Notes: generated by a model from the letters alone, not told the origin. A stretch of 53,733 nt of DNA from Caproiciproducens sp. MSJ-32 (GCF_018918055.1 NZ_JAHLPS010000037.1:1-53733); one strand, 5' to 3'. Positions 26,001-35,621 are shown, numbered from the stretch's first letter. Made by a program: numbers and translations.

Positions 26001-26534
26001 TTCGTGGGATGTTCTAAATCCATCAAAGAAGTTTAAGAATGGAATTCTACTTTTAATTGCTGATAAGTGTGCAACAGCAGCTAAGTCCATTACTTCTTGA
26101 ACTGAGCCTTCAGCTAACATTGCAAAACCAGTTTGTCTTGCAGCCATAACGTCTTGGTGGTCACCAAATATACTTAATGAAGATGTAGCTAAAGCTCTAG
26201 CTGATACATGGAATACTGCTGGTAACATTTCTCCTGCAATCTTATACATATTAGGAATCATTAATAATAAACCTTGTGATGCAGTATATGTTGTAGTTAA
26301 AGCACCAGCTTGTAAAGATCCATGAACTGCACCAGCTGCACCAGCTTCTGATTGCATTTCCATAACCTTTACAGGTTGTCCAAATATGTTCTTTCTTCCT
26401 TGAGCAGCCCATTCATCAACGTGTTCAGCCATTGGTGAAGATGGTGTGATTGGGAATATAGCAGCTACTTCTGTGAAAGCATAAGATATATGAGCAGCGG
26501 CTGTATTACCATCCATAGTTTTCATTTTTCTCAT
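23022..26534 (-). CDS. nifJ: Pyruvate:ferredoxin (flavodoxin) oxidoreductase
   Basis: This enzyme converts pyruvate, CoA and oxidised ferredoxin to acetyl-CoA, CO2 and reduced ferredoxin, the central step of clostridial fermentation. The single 1170-residue chain has the N-terminal pyruvate-binding domain (FPITPSSPMAEH), two 4Fe-4S motifs (CIQCNQCAFVCP near 690 and CTGCGNCAQVCP near 743), the proximal cluster CAGCGETPY near 811, and the TPP site GDGWAYDIGYGG near 960. All are intact. Codons are noticeably better adapted than in its neighbours, in line with high expression. It is monocistronic with its own promoter and terminator. Confidence 0.97.
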   Translation of the reverse strand: MRKMKTMDGNTAAAHISYAFTEVAAIFPITPSSPMAEHVDEWAAQGRKNIFGQPVKVMEMQSEAGAAGAVHGSLQAGALTTTYTASQGLLLMIPNMYKIAGEMLPAVFHVSARALATSSLSIFGDHQDVMAARQTGFAMLAEGSVQEVMDLAAVAHLSAIKSRIPFLNFFDGFRTSHEIQKIEVLEYDELAKLVDQEALEEFRARALSPNHPVTRGTAQNPDIYFQTRESVNRYYEQVPDIVESYMAEITKLTGREYHCFDYYGAPDADRIIISMGSSIDVVEETVDFLNARGEKVGLVKVRLFRPFSVEKLLKVIPSTVKKIAVLDRTKEPGSIGEPLYLDVKSAFYGKENAPIIVGGRYGLGSKDPNPSHIAAVFANLALDNPKNGFTIGIVDDVTNTSLEIVEDIDATPAGTKACKFWGLGSDGTVGANKSAIKIIGDKTNMYAQGYFSYDSKKSGGITVSHLRFGNSPIKSPYLIDKADFVACHNQAYVYKYDVLEGLKKGGKFLLNTVWTTEELDEKLPASMKRYIANNNIEFYTLNAVKIAQEVGLGGRINMIMQSAFFKIANIIPVEDAVKYLKEAVVTSYGKKGQNVVDMNHAAIDKGIEAIVKIDVPADWKDAVDEVKEDKRKKPDFIKNIVEPINAQKGFDLTVSQLADLADGTFMPGTAAYEKRGIAINVPEWQEDKCIQCNQCAFVCPHATIRPFLLTEEEKNNAPEGMKSVPAKALKTEEPMFYTIGVSPLDCTGCGNCAQVCPAPGKALIMKPQESQHDQIEPWDYAVNDIKPKKNPMNKNTVKGSQFEQPLLEFSGACAGCGETPYVKLVTQLFGDRMMIANATGCSSIWGGSVPATPYTVNKDGHGPAWANSLFEDNAEFGLGMFLGVKAIRERIAENMRKGLEVESSEEVKAVLQDWLDHMNSGEGTRDRANRVIAALQNVDADYAREILKEKDYLVKRSQWIFGGDGWAYDIGYGGLDHVLASGEDVNVLVLDTEIYSNTGGQSSKSTPTAAIAKFAASGKKTKKKDLGMMAMTYGYVYVAQISMGADKNQALKAIAEAEAYPGPSLIIAYAPCISHGIKAGMSNSQDEAKKAVECGYWALYRYNPSLKGTKNPFSLDSKEPKGSFRDFLMGEVRYASLAKVFPEQAEELFAKTEQDAMERLATYKRLAEQE

Positions 26535-26677
26535 CTTTTTGACCTCTCTTCCTTTATATAAAAATTTATAAATACGGCTAATACAGAAAATCTATTAAAC
26601 TGTATTTAATTATTATATTTAGAAATAAATTTAGGGAAATTAATTTATAATACCCCCCCAATTTTACTTACTATTTT

Positions 26678-26705
26678 ATTATATAACACTATTTTTATTT
26701 TGCAA
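26678..26705 (-). promoter_or_regulatory. Putative sigma-A promoter of nifJ
   Basis: TTGCAA (26700-26705) and TATAAT (26678-26683) are 16 bases apart on the minus strand in the 264-base gap before nifJ. This leaves a leader of about 135 bases. A run of seven C (G in the transcript) near 26653-26659 lies inside it. Confidence 0.6.
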
Positions 26706-26798
26706 GGTTTTACTAGAATAGCTTGTTAAAAAGATAACCTTTTCATGCTATTATTTTTATTGTTTATTTAATAGTAATATTTGTTTTTTTAATAATTT

Positions 26799-27878
26799 TT
26801 ATTCCTTTAAATTGTTGAGAATAACTTCGATTATAGCATTTACTCCATTTGATACCTGACTATTTTTCATATTTTCAAGCAAATAACTCTTTTTTTCTTT
26901 TAATTCTTTTATTTTTTCTAAAATAAGCCCTTCCTTTTCTAACATTTCATCTTCATCTAAAACTATAGAGTATCCTTCTTTTTCAAAAGAGTTAGCATTG
27001 AGTATCTGATCTCCCCTGCTTATTTTTTTAGACAGAGGTATTAATAAAGTTGGTTTTCTTAAAGCTAACAATTCAAAAATAACATTTGCACCTGCTCTAG
27101 AAATAACATAATCTGCTGCCTTTAATAAATGAGGCAATTCTTCCTTTACATATTCAAATTGAACATAACCTTTTCTATTTTTAAGTTCCTCAGCTAAATT
27201 TCCCTTTCCACAAATATGAATAATATTAAAATCCTCTAATAATTTATCAATATTCTTTCGAATTTCTTCATTTATGCTTTTAGCTCCAAGACTTCCACCT
27301 ATAATAAAGAGAATCTCTTTATTGTCTTTAAAAGCACATATCTTTTTGCCTTCCATTGCATTTCCATTTAAAATTTCTTTTCTAATTGGAGTTCCAGTTA
27401 AAACTCCTTTCCCATCCTTAATGTATTTTAAACTTTCCCTAAAGGTAACACATAATTTAGATGAAAATGGAGCTGCTAATTTATTTGCTAATCCAGGAGT
27501 TAAATCTGATTCATGAGAAACTACTGGTATCTTCCTCAAATATGCTGCTATTACTACTGGTACAGCAACAAATCCCCCTTTTGAAAAAACTATATTCGGT
27601 TTTTCCTTCTTTAAAATTTTATTAGCTTCACTTATCCCTTTTATAACTTTAAAGGGGTCTGTAAAATTTTTAATATCAAAATATCTTCTAAATTTTCCTG
27701 AAGAAATTTCATAATAAGGTATTTTTGCATCTTTTATTATTTCTTTTTCTATACCATTTTTGCTTCCTATATATTTTATTTCAAAGCCCTTTTCCCTTAA
27801 GGCTGGTACTAAAGCCAAATTAGGAGTAACATGACCTGCAGTTCCCCCACCAGTCATTATTATTTTATATTTACTCAT
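26799..27878 (-). CDS. murG: UDP-GlcNAc:lipid I N-acetylglucosaminyltransferase MurG
   Basis: MurG transfers GlcNAc to lipid I, completing lipid II on the inner face of the membrane. The 359-residue GT28 enzyme has the G loop [30 protein letters not shown], a second glycine loop [13 protein letters not shown], and the donor-site [20 protein letters not shown]. It stands alone, away from any division and cell-wall cluster, between nifJ and a long repeat region. The ATG at 27878 follows GGTGGTG. Confidence 0.95.
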   Translation of the reverse strand: MSKYKIIMTGGGTAGHVTPNLALVPALREKGFEIKYIGSKNGIEKEIIKDAKIPYYEISSGKFRRYFDIKNFTDPFKVIKGISEANKILKKEKPNIVFSKGGFVAVPVVIAAYLRKIPVVSHESDLTPGLANKLAAPFSSKLCVTFRESLKYIKDGKGVLTGTPIRKEILNGNAMEGKKICAFKDNKEILFIIGGSLGAKSINEEIRKNIDKLLEDFNIIHICGKGNLAEELKNRKGYVQFEYVKEELPHLLKAADYVISRAGANVIFELLALRKPTLLIPLSKKISRGDQILNANSFEKEGYSIVLDEDEMLEKEGLILEKIKELKEKKSYLLENMKNSQVSNGVNAIIEVILNNLKE

Positions 27879-27894
27879 TAAAACACCACCCGAA

Positions 27895-27941
27895 TTCAGT
27901 TTTCAGTTTTCAGTTTTCAGTTTTCAATTTTCAGTTTTCAG
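27895..27941. repeat. Tandem heptamer TTTTCAG, about seven copies
   Basis: A run of seven-base units TTTTCAG, the first truncated and one changed to TTTTCAA, occupies 47 bases just upstream of murG. Such a tract is prone to slippage and lies 17 bases from the murG start codon. Confidence 0.92.
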
Positions 27942-28103
27942 CAAGGCTAAAAATTTTCCTTCATTGTACATTTTACACCATCTATGCTGATTGTTAATTA
28001 TTTATTCTCACTTACTTATTACCTTTTACTTCTTACCATTGCTTCTTCACTGAGTCTAGAGCTATGAACTCTGAGTTGTGCAGCAAACTAAAACCTAAAA
28101 ACC
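27942..28103. other. Spacer between the two repeat tracts
   Basis: This part of the recJ-murG gap has no gene and no clear hairpin terminator. It holds scattered short words related to the flanking repeats. I see no promoter with confidence. Confidence 0.4.
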
Positions 28104-28367
28104 AACTCCACACTCCACACTCAGCACTCCACACTACCAATGCTCCACACTCCTAACTCCACACTCCTAACTACTAACTAGTTATTACTAACTCCACACT
28201 CCTAACTACTAACTAGTTATTACTAACTCCACACTCCACACTCAGCACTCCACACTACCAATGCTCCACACTCCTAACCACTAACTAGTTATTACTAACT
28301 CCACACTCCACACTCAGCACTCCACACTACCAATGCTCCACACTCCTAACTAGTTATTCCCAACTCC
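28104..28367. repeat. Complex 72-base tandem repeat rich in CCACACT
   Basis: Units beginning AACTCCACACTCCACACTCA start at 28104, 28225 and 28297, with a partial unit between the first two. Within each unit the word CTCCACAC recurs and a palindrome TAACTAGTTA follows. The last two full units are 72 bases apart and almost identical. It fills the 3' flank of recJ. Similar words recur at 39857-39915. Confidence 0.92.
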
Positions 28368-28393
28368 TATTATACCCTATTTTTGCTAAGATT

Positions 28394-30172
28394 TTAACTA
28401 AGTCTTAAATGTTTTATCATTAGCTGAATGTTTTTAACTCCATTAAACTCATTAATAGCTGGATAATATACTATATCTAAATTTTTATTTAAATAACTGC
28501 TTTCAACAGCCTCAATAAATTCCTTCTCTCCATATTTAGTTATTATCTCTTCTTTTAAATCATCTAGCTTATCAAAACTTACTCCATCTATGTATACACT
28601 TCTGCCATTAAATTCAAATCTAAATCTTAATTTCAAATAATTTCTTTCTTTTCCAATAAGCCAAATTCTTTCAGCAAATAAATTTCTTACCGCAAATAAA
28701 GGACTTGGATTTCCCTTGCCATAAGGTTTTAACTTACTTATTGTATTTATAAGTTCTTCATTTAAATAATTGACTTTTAGCTCTGAATCTATTCTAACTA
28801 TAGGTATAATATCTTCATCTGTTAATTTGCATATAGAATTAATTTTCCTTCTTAATGCTTCTATATTTTCCTCTTTAATAGAAAGCCCTGCCGCCATAGG
28901 GTGTCCCCCAAATTTTTCTAAAAGCCCACTACATTTAGTTAACTCTTCAGTAATATTATAATTTTCAATCGATCTCGCTGATCCCTTAGGCATTTCTTTT
29001 CCTCTTGTAATAACAATAGCAGGCTTATTAAATTTCTCCCTAATCCTTCCAGCTATTATTCCAGCAATACTTTCATGAATTTCTTTATCATATACAACAA
29101 TTACTTTATCCTTTAAATTTTCTTTTTCTATTTTTTCTATAATTCTATTAGCTCCTTCTTGAGTTAAATCTTGTCTTTCTAGATTTAATTTGTAAAGGGT
29201 ATTGGCTAAATATTTTGCCCTTTCAATATCCTCTGTAATTAATAGTTCTACAGATAAGGCTGCTGTTTCTAATCTACCAGTAGAATTAACGCAAGGTCCT
29301 ATTATAAAACCTAAATGATATTCTTCTATTTCTCTTCCTTCCAAAGCAGTTACTTTATACAATTCCCTTAATCCAATATTCTCTGTTTTATTTAATAATT
29401 CTAAGCCTTTTTGTACAATAATTCTATTTTCGTCAACTAAGTCTACTACATCACAAACTGTTGCAATAGCTGCATACTGTATAAGCTTATAAAACTTACT
29501 TTCATCTATATTAAATTCCCTAAATAAACATTGGGAGAATTTTAAAGCAATACCTGCTCCACATAATAATTTAAAGGGATATTTACAATCTGGCCTTTTG
29601 GGATTAATAACTGCATCAGCCCTAGGAATAGCAGGAACAAACTCTCCCTTTTCCTTTTCTATTAAAGGGATATCGTGATGATCTGTAACTATAACATCCA
29701 TTCCTAATTCTTTTGCTAAATCTATTTGATCAAATCCTGATATTCCATTATCGCAGGTTAAAATGACTTCATATCCTTCCTCTTTAAGCTTTTTAATTCT
29801 ATCACTATTTAAACCATAGCCTTCATCTTCTCTATGGGGAATATGATATCCAAAATTTGCTCCAATATCTTTTAAGGCATAATAAAGTATGGTTGTACTT
29901 ATTACGCCGTCACAATCATAATCTCCGTAAATAATAATTTTCTTATTCTCTAATACAGCTTTTTTAATTATCTCTACTCCCTTATCCATATCTTTCATAA
30001 GGTATCCATCATAAAGATCTTTGATAGTTCCATATAAAAACTTTTTTGCAAGTTCTACATCATCAATAGATCTATTTGCTAAGAGCCTTAGTAATAATAC
30101 ATTTTCTTCTATAGAATTAGAGAGCTTTAAAAAGCTCTCTCTTTTATTTGTCATTATCCATTTTTCCTTCAT
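28394..30172 (-). CDS. recJ: Single-stranded-DNA exonuclease RecJ
   Basis: RecJ degrades single-stranded DNA 5' to 3' in recombination and repair. The 592-residue protein has the DHH-family motifs YGDYDCDGVIST (about residue 80), CDNGISG, VIVTDHHDIP, and the DHHA1 part with GGHPMAAGLSI. Its C-terminal OB region is normal. It begins 10 bases after the DJ-1/PfpI gene, so it is probably cotranscribed with it and parC. A GTN-type start alternative is MTNKRES six codons in. Confidence 0.93.
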   Translation of the reverse strand: MKEKWIMTNKRESFLKLSNSIEENVLLLRLLANRSIDDVELAKKFLYGTIKDLYDGYLMKDMDKGVEIIKKAVLENKKIIIYGDYDCDGVISTTILYYALKDIGANFGYHIPHREDEGYGLNSDRIKKLKEEGYEVILTCDNGISGFDQIDLAKELGMDVIVTDHHDIPLIEKEKGEFVPAIPRADAVINPKRPDCKYPFKLLCGAGIALKFSQCLFREFNIDESKFYKLIQYAAIATVCDVVDLVDENRIIVQKGLELLNKTENIGLRELYKVTALEGREIEEYHLGFIIGPCVNSTGRLETAALSVELLITEDIERAKYLANTLYKLNLERQDLTQEGANRIIEKIEKENLKDKVIVVYDKEIHESIAGIIAGRIREKFNKPAIVITRGKEMPKGSARSIENYNITEELTKCSGLLEKFGGHPMAAGLSIKEENIEALRRKINSICKLTDEDIIPIVRIDSELKVNYLNEELINTISKLKPYGKGNPSPLFAVRNLFAERIWLIGKERNYLKLRFRFEFNGRSVYIDGVSFDKLDDLKEEIITKYGEKEFIEAVESSYLNKNLDIVYYPAINEFNGVKNIQLMIKHLRLS

Positions 30173-30182
30173 ATTTCAACAC

Positions 30183-30725
30183 CTATTTAAACAGCATTGC
30201 CTTTTTTATTTCATCAACCTTTGCTTCTGAAATATGAGATAAAATTTCAAAGGCAAAAGGAATAGCAGCTGCAGGTCCCCTTCCTGTAATTATATTTTTG
30301 TCTGTAACTACTAAATCTTCTTTATAATTACACCCCTTAATTTCTTCCTCAAAGCCAGGATAACATGTCATATTAACCCCCTCAGTTATCTTAGCTTTTC
30401 CAAGGGAAATTGGGCCCGCACATATTGCACAAACATATCTATTTTCCCTGTTAAATTTTTTTACAAGCGCTATTACTCTTTCATCATCTCTTAAATTAGT
30501 TGCCCCTGGCATTCCACCAGGTAATACAAGAAAATCGTAATCTTCTATCTCTTTATCATTAATATTTTTGTCTGCCTTTACTTTAATATTATGTGATGAT
30601 ATTACCTCTTCTCCTTCAAGAGCAAAAGTATTACAAGTTACCTTTGCTCTCCTTAAAATATCAACAACTGTTAAAGCTTCTAAAGTTTCAAAGCCATTTG
30701 CAAGTAAAACTGCAACCTTTGCCAT
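30183..30725 (-). CDS. DJ-1/PfpI family protein
   Basis: A 180-residue flavodoxin-like protein of the DJ-1/ThiJ/PfpI superfamily. The nucleophile elbow cysteine is in VCAICAGPISLG, preceded by DFLVLPGGMPGATNLRDD, with a C-terminal VTDKNIITGRGPAAAIPFAFEI segment that fits YajL/DJ-1 members. Proposed roles in the family include oxidative-stress protection and repair of glycated proteins or nucleotides, which remain debated. It lies 13 bases after parC. Confidence 0.9.
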   Translation of the reverse strand: MAKVAVLLANGFETLEALTVVDILRRAKVTCNTFALEGEEVISSHNIKVKADKNINDKEIEDYDFLVLPGGMPGATNLRDDERVIALVKKFNRENRYVCAICAGPISLGKAKITEGVNMTCYPGFEEEIKGCNYKEDLVVTDKNIITGRGPAAAIPFAFEILSHISEAKVDEIKKAMLFK

Positions 30726-30738
30726 ATAAATAACCTCC

Positions 30739-33648
30739 TTAATATATAATTTCTTTTATTTCATCCCCTAAATCTATAGTCATAAGACTGCTTCCCTTAC
30801 CAGCTCTATTTTGAAGTTTTATTGCATCAACTTCTATTTCTTTACGTTTTTTATTTTTTGTTATCAATTCAACCTTATTATAATTTCCAATGGCAAGCTC
30901 AATATCTAAATAACTACTTTCTACAGATACTATATTACCATAAATAACTTCATCATTTTCTTTTAAACTTATTCCTGTTACACCAGCAGCAATTCTTCCC
31001 ATTGGATTTATATTATCTGATAAGAACTTAATTCCCATCCCTTTTTTTGTTATCATTAAAATCTCAGCTGTATCATCAGTATGAAGACTTACAGATATAA
31101 CTTCATCCTTTTCAAATTTAAATTTATAAGCTATTTGAGAAAGATAATTTCCTTCAAATTCTGAAAGATAAGTTTTCTTTACCATACCCTTTTTAGTAAA
31201 TTGATATATAAACTTTTTATCACTATAATCCTTAAGAGATATCAGTTTTATTATATTTTCATTTTTTTCTAAATTATCAACCATTGTATTTATTGATATT
31301 TCTTTCTCAAGTAGCCCTTTAAGCATATAAGCTGGTATTTTTATTACATTACCCTTATTAGTGAAGAATAAAATCTCACTTAAGCTATCTGTCTTTACTT
31401 TTAAATTATCATTGTTTTTTATATTATTATAAGCCTTTAGTATTCCTTTATTATTTACCCCAATATTAAATTCTATATATTCTAATTTATCAATATATTC
31501 AACTTCTATAACTTCATCTTTTTCTGATAGATTAAATAATGAAATGGCTAATATATTTCTAGGTTGATTTTCTATTTTTGGAATTTCCAAATCAAAGCTT
31601 AATCCCAATTTAGTTGTGAATTTTACAAATTCCTTTTCTTCATCTTCATTAAGCATTATAACACTAACCACTTTATCGTCAGCTTTAAGCTTTAGAGCTT
31701 GAAGCTTACTATAATTAGTTTGGAAATTATCAAGAGAGCTTTTCTTTATTCCACCCTTTGAAGTTATAAATTGTAAGTACTTATTTGGCATAAAATTATC
31801 TATGGAAAAGGCTTCTACTATTTTTTCCTCTTCAAGATTAAGAGTTTTAATTAACTCCTCTATTCTTTCCCCTTTTTCCTTCCATTTTCCTTCTACTATA
31901 TTTACAACCTTTGTTTGATACATATTTCCTTTATCTGTAAATAACACTAAGTTATGAGTTGTATTAGACTCTATTAAAAACTTTAACTCGTCTCCCTCTC
32001 TATATTCAATAGCTTCTACATCTGAATTTGCTCTATTATAAGCCTTTGTTGATATTCTCTTTATAAAACCTTCCTTGGAAAGAGTAATCATTACATCTTC
32101 TACAACTATAAGTTCTTCAACATCTATCTTAGCTTCTTCATCATCCTCAACAATAGCTGTTTTTCTGTCACTGCCATACTTTTCTGCTATTTCTTTTAAT
32201 TCAGTTTTTATAACTTTGAGAAGTTCCCTTTCATCTGATAATATTTTCTTTAATTTTTTTATAAGTTTTTCTAATTCATTATATTCCTTCTTAAAAACTT
32301 TTATTTCCAAGCCAGTTAATTTATAAAGCATAAGTTCAAGGATAGCTTCTGTTTGAATTTCAGTAAAATCAAACTTATTCATTAAGTTAATTCCTGCATC
32401 TTTTTTAGACTTAGACTCCCTAATAGTTTTTATTACCTCATCTAAAACATCTATTGCTTTAATAAAACCTTCAACAATATGAAATCTTCTTTCTGCATTT
32501 TCAAGTTCTTTTCTTGTTCTTCTTGTTATAATTTCCTTTTGATGATTAACATAATGATGAATTATTGTTTTAAGACCCATTGTCTGTGGTTTTCCATTTG
32601 CTAAAGCTACCATATTAAAGCTTAAATTGCATTGCAAATCGGATTTTTTAAATAAATATTTCAATACCTTATCGGCTGTTTCTTTATCTGCAGATTTTCT
32701 TAACTCAATTACTGCCCTTATTCCATTTCTATCTGTTTCATCTCTTATATCAACTATTGCTTCTAAGGCTTTAGAATGCTTTTTATCCCCAGTCATTTCA
32801 GAAATAGTTTGAAGAAGTTTGGCCTTATTTCTTCTAAATGGGAATTCCGTTATTACTATTCCCCATCTTCCATTCTCTAATTTCTCTATACTGGTTTTTG
32901 CTCTAAGAGTAACCTTTCCTTCTCCCGTTTCATAGGCAGATAATAATGAATGCTTACCAATTAAAATTCCTCCTGTTGGTAAATCAGGTCCTTTAATATA
33001 TCTCATTAATTCTTTTGTAGTTATTTCATTATTATCGATATAAGCTAATACTCCATCTATTACTTCCTTCAAATTATGAGGTGGAATATTAGTTGCTAAT
33101 CCAACGGCAATTCCAAAAGAACCATTTACCAATAAATTTGGATACCTGCTTGGTAGAACAGTAGGTTCCATTTCTGTATCCGAATAATTTGGAATCATAT
33201 CCACGACGTCTTTTTCTATATCCCTTAGCATTTCAAGGGCTATTGGTGATAACCTTGCTTCTGTATATCTCATTGCTGCAGCTCCATCACCATCCATAGA
33301 ACCCCAGTTACCATGACCATCTATAAGAGGCTCTTTTGTAGAGAAATCTTGCGATAAAATAACCATAGCATCATAAACTGATGTATCACCATGAGGGTGA
33401 TATTTACCTAAGATATCTCCAACAATTCTTGCTGATTTATAATAAGGTTTATCAGGAAAAGCCTTTAATTTATAAGCACCATATAATATTCTTCTATGAA
33501 CAGGCTTAAGTCCATCTCTTACATCTGGCAATGCTCTATCCTTTGCAACTTCAATAGCATAAGGCAAATAGTTATCTGGCATTGCTTCTTCTAAAAGGAT
33601 CTTTATTATATTATTATCCTTTGGTATATTATTAACTTTCTTCGCCAT
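30739..33648 (-). CDS. parC: DNA topoisomerase IV subunit A
   Basis: ParC is the cleavage subunit that decatenates daughter chromosomes. The 969-residue protein has the catalytic Tyr128 in AAAMRYTEARLS and the quinolone region HPHGDTSVYDAM, with Thr89 where Ser is common. The C-terminal beta-pinwheel lacks a recognisable GyrA box, which with the adjacent parE argues for topoisomerase IV and not gyrase. It is long for ParC, with a long C-terminal domain. parE lies 23 bases upstream. Confidence 0.88.
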   Translation of the reverse strand: MAKKVNNIPKDNNIIKILLEEAMPDNYLPYAIEVAKDRALPDVRDGLKPVHRRILYGAYKLKAFPDKPYYKSARIVGDILGKYHPHGDTSVYDAMVILSQDFSTKEPLIDGHGNWGSMDGDGAAAMRYTEARLSPIALEMLRDIEKDVVDMIPNYSDTEMEPTVLPSRYPNLLVNGSFGIAVGLATNIPPHNLKEVIDGVLAYIDNNEITTKELMRYIKGPDLPTGGILIGKHSLLSAYETGEGKVTLRAKTSIEKLENGRWGIVITEFPFRRNKAKLLQTISEMTGDKKHSKALEAIVDIRDETDRNGIRAVIELRKSADKETADKVLKYLFKKSDLQCNLSFNMVALANGKPQTMGLKTIIHHYVNHQKEIITRRTRKELENAERRFHIVEGFIKAIDVLDEVIKTIRESKSKKDAGINLMNKFDFTEIQTEAILELMLYKLTGLEIKVFKKEYNELEKLIKKLKKILSDERELLKVIKTELKEIAEKYGSDRKTAIVEDDEEAKIDVEELIVVEDVMITLSKEGFIKRISTKAYNRANSDVEAIEYREGDELKFLIESNTTHNLVLFTDKGNMYQTKVVNIVEGKWKEKGERIEELIKTLNLEEEKIVEAFSIDNFMPNKYLQFITSKGGIKKSSLDNFQTNYSKLQALKLKADDKVVSVIMLNEDEEKEFVKFTTKLGLSFDLEIPKIENQPRNILAISLFNLSEKDEVIEVEYIDKLEYIEFNIGVNNKGILKAYNNIKNNDNLKVKTDSLSEILFFTNKGNVIKIPAYMLKGLLEKEISINTMVDNLEKNENIIKLISLKDYSDKKFIYQFTKKGMVKKTYLSEFEGNYLSQIAYKFKFEKDEVISVSLHTDDTAEILMITKKGMGIKFLSDNINPMGRIAAGVTGISLKENDEVIYGNIVSVESSYLDIELAIGNYNKVELITKNKKRKEIEVDAIKLQNRAGKGSSLMTIDLGDEIKEIIY

Positions 33649-33671
33649 AACATTTCTCCATTCTAACTATT

Positions 33672-35621
33672 TTAAAATTCACCATACTTAGATATATAAG
33701 CTTTTCTTGGACCAACAACATCTCCCATTAATAAAGAAACCATTTTTTCTGCCTTAGCAGCATCTTCTACAGTTACTTGAAGAAGGGTTCTTGTTTCTGG
33801 ATTTAATGTTGTTTCCCAAAGCTGATCTGGATTCATTTCTCCAAGACCTTTATATCTTTGTATAAGGGCACCTTTACCTATTTCCTTTTTAACAGCTTCT
33901 AACTCATCATCACTATAAGCATATTTGTAAATTTCTTTTCCTTTTACATTTTTATATACCTTATACAAAGGAGGCTGTGCTAAGTATAAATGACCATTAG
34001 TAATAAGAGATCTCATATATCTGTAAATATAAGTCATCCATAAAGTTCTAATATGATACCCATCAACATCAGCATCACTTAAAATTATTATTTTATCATA
34101 TTTTAAGTCCTCTTCCCTATAATTTTCTAAGGTACCAGTTCCAATTGCCGTATTAAATATTTTTAACTCTTCAGAAGCCAATACATTTTCTAATTTTTGC
34201 TTTTCTGTATTCATGATTTTACCCTTAGAAGGCATTATTGTTTGGAAACGCCTATCTCTAGCCTGCTTTGCAGAACCACCAGCCGAATCCCCTTCCACTA
34301 CAATAAATTCTGTCACTGAACTATCTCTTAAAGAGCATACTGCTACTTTCCCAACTAATGGCGCAGCTCCCTTACCTATTTTTCTTTTTTCAGCTTCATT
34401 TATTTTTTTAATTTTTTCTCTTCTTTGAGCTGCTTGTAGGGCATTGTTTATTAACATGGCAGCTGTATCCTTATTATCTTCTATCCATTCACTAAATTTT
34501 AAATAGGATAATTCATTCATCATAGTATAGGCTTCACTGCTTCCTAGTTTAGTTTTGGTTTGACCTTCAAAGATAGGATTACTTATCTTAATCCTAATAA
34601 TAGCAGTCATTCCTTCTCTTAAATCATCCCCCTCAAATTCCTTATCCTTTTCTTTTATAAGACCAAGTTTTCTAGCACCCTCTTTAAAAGCCCTGGTCAT
34701 TCCTGTTTTAAATCCTGTTTCATGAGTTCCAGCTTCTGTTGTGGGAATATTATTTACATAGCTGGCTATATGCTCAGTTGTTGAGTCTGTAAATTGCACA
34801 CATACTTCTCCAAACATGCTTATATCATTTATAACTCTTTCTCCTTCAAAAAATATCGGCTGCTGATGTATAGGGCTTTTACTTTCATTTAGGTATTCTA
34901 TAAAATCTAAAAGCCCATTTTCAGAGTAATAAGTTTTTCTAAACTCCTCTTCTTTTCTTAAGTCTACCAACTCTAAATGTATTCCTTTATTTTGGAATGC
35001 TAATTCTTGTAATCTTTCATCTATTACATCAACATTAAAATCTATAGTAGAAAAAACATCTTTGTCAGGCATAAAGGTAACTTTAGTACCTGTTTCGCTT
35101 GTTTTTCCTACAATTTCAAGTTTTGTGACTGGTGTTCCTGGCATATTCCTTTTTAATTCTTGATCATAAGCATAAGCAAATCTTTGTCTATATATATTCC
35201 CATTTTGATATACTTCTACTTCAAGCCATGTAGATAAGGCATTAACTACAGCTGCCCCAACACCATGAAGTCCTCCAGAGGTTTTATAATTTTTATTATT
35301 AAATTTACCACCAGTATGTAATTCAGTAAAAACCATTTCTACTCCTGATTTCTTTTTTACAGGATGTATCCCAGTAGGAATTCCCCTACCGTTGTCTCTT
35401 ATAGTTATACTTTTGTCTTTATTAATAATTACACATGCTTTATCTCCATAGCCATTAGATATTTCATCTATAGCATTATCTAGTATTTCCCATACACAAT
35501 GATGTAAGCCTTTTGTACCTGTTGAGCCTATATACATCCCAGGTCTTACTCTTACTGGTTCCAACTTTTCAAGAGAAGTTAAATCCGTGACATCATAAAT
35601 TTTCTTTATCTCATCGCTCAT
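33672..35621 (-). CDS. parE: DNA topoisomerase IV subunit B
   Basis: ParE is the ATPase subunit. The GHKL ATPase shows ILDNAIDEISNGY, DNGRGIPTGIHP and GGLHGVGAAVVNAL; the TOPRIM domain shows VEGDSAGGSAKQARDR and ILSDADVDGYHIRTL. No long C-terminal insert is present. I place the start at the ATG at 35621, five bases after GGAGG, giving 649 residues; the frame extends back to a TTG at 35633 that overlaps that site. It has its own promoter. Confidence 0.92.
   Translation of the reverse strand: MSDEIKKIYDVTDLTSLEKLEPVRVRPGMYIGSTGTKGLHHCVWEILDNAIDEISNGYGDKACVIINKDKSITIRDNGRGIPTGIHPVKKKSGVEMVFTELHTGGKFNNKNYKTSGGLHGVGAAVVNALSTWLEVEVYQNGNIYRQRFAYAYDQELKRNMPGTPVTKLEIVGKTSETGTKVTFMPDKDVFSTIDFNVDVIDERLQELAFQNKGIHLELVDLRKEEEFRKTYYSENGLLDFIEYLNESKSPIHQQPIFFEGERVINDISMFGEVCVQFTDSTTEHIASYVNNIPTTEAGTHETGFKTGMTRAFKEGARKLGLIKEKDKEFEGDDLREGMTAIIRIKISNPIFEGQTKTKLGSSEAYTMMNELSYLKFSEWIEDNKDTAAMLINNALQAAQRREKIKKINEAEKRKIGKGAAPLVGKVAVCSLRDSSVTEFIVVEGDSAGGSAKQARDRRFQTIMPSKGKIMNTEKQKLENVLASEELKIFNTAIGTGTLENYREEDLKYDKIIILSDADVDGYHIRTLWMTYIYRYMRSLITNGHLYLAQPPLYKVYKNVKGKEIYKYAYSDDELEAVKKEIGKGALIQRYKGLGEMNPDQLWETTLNPETRTLLQVTVEDAAKAEKMVSLLMGDVVGPRKAYISKYGEF

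Noticed and set aside
28104-28367. CRISPR array in the recJ-murG gap
   Set aside because: Unit spacing is uneven (121, 72), the units have no unique spacers, and no cas gene is present.
33672-35621. DNA gyrase subunit B
   Set aside because: The partner A subunit has no clear GyrA box, and neither dnaA, dnaN nor recF is nearby, so topoisomerase IV fits better.
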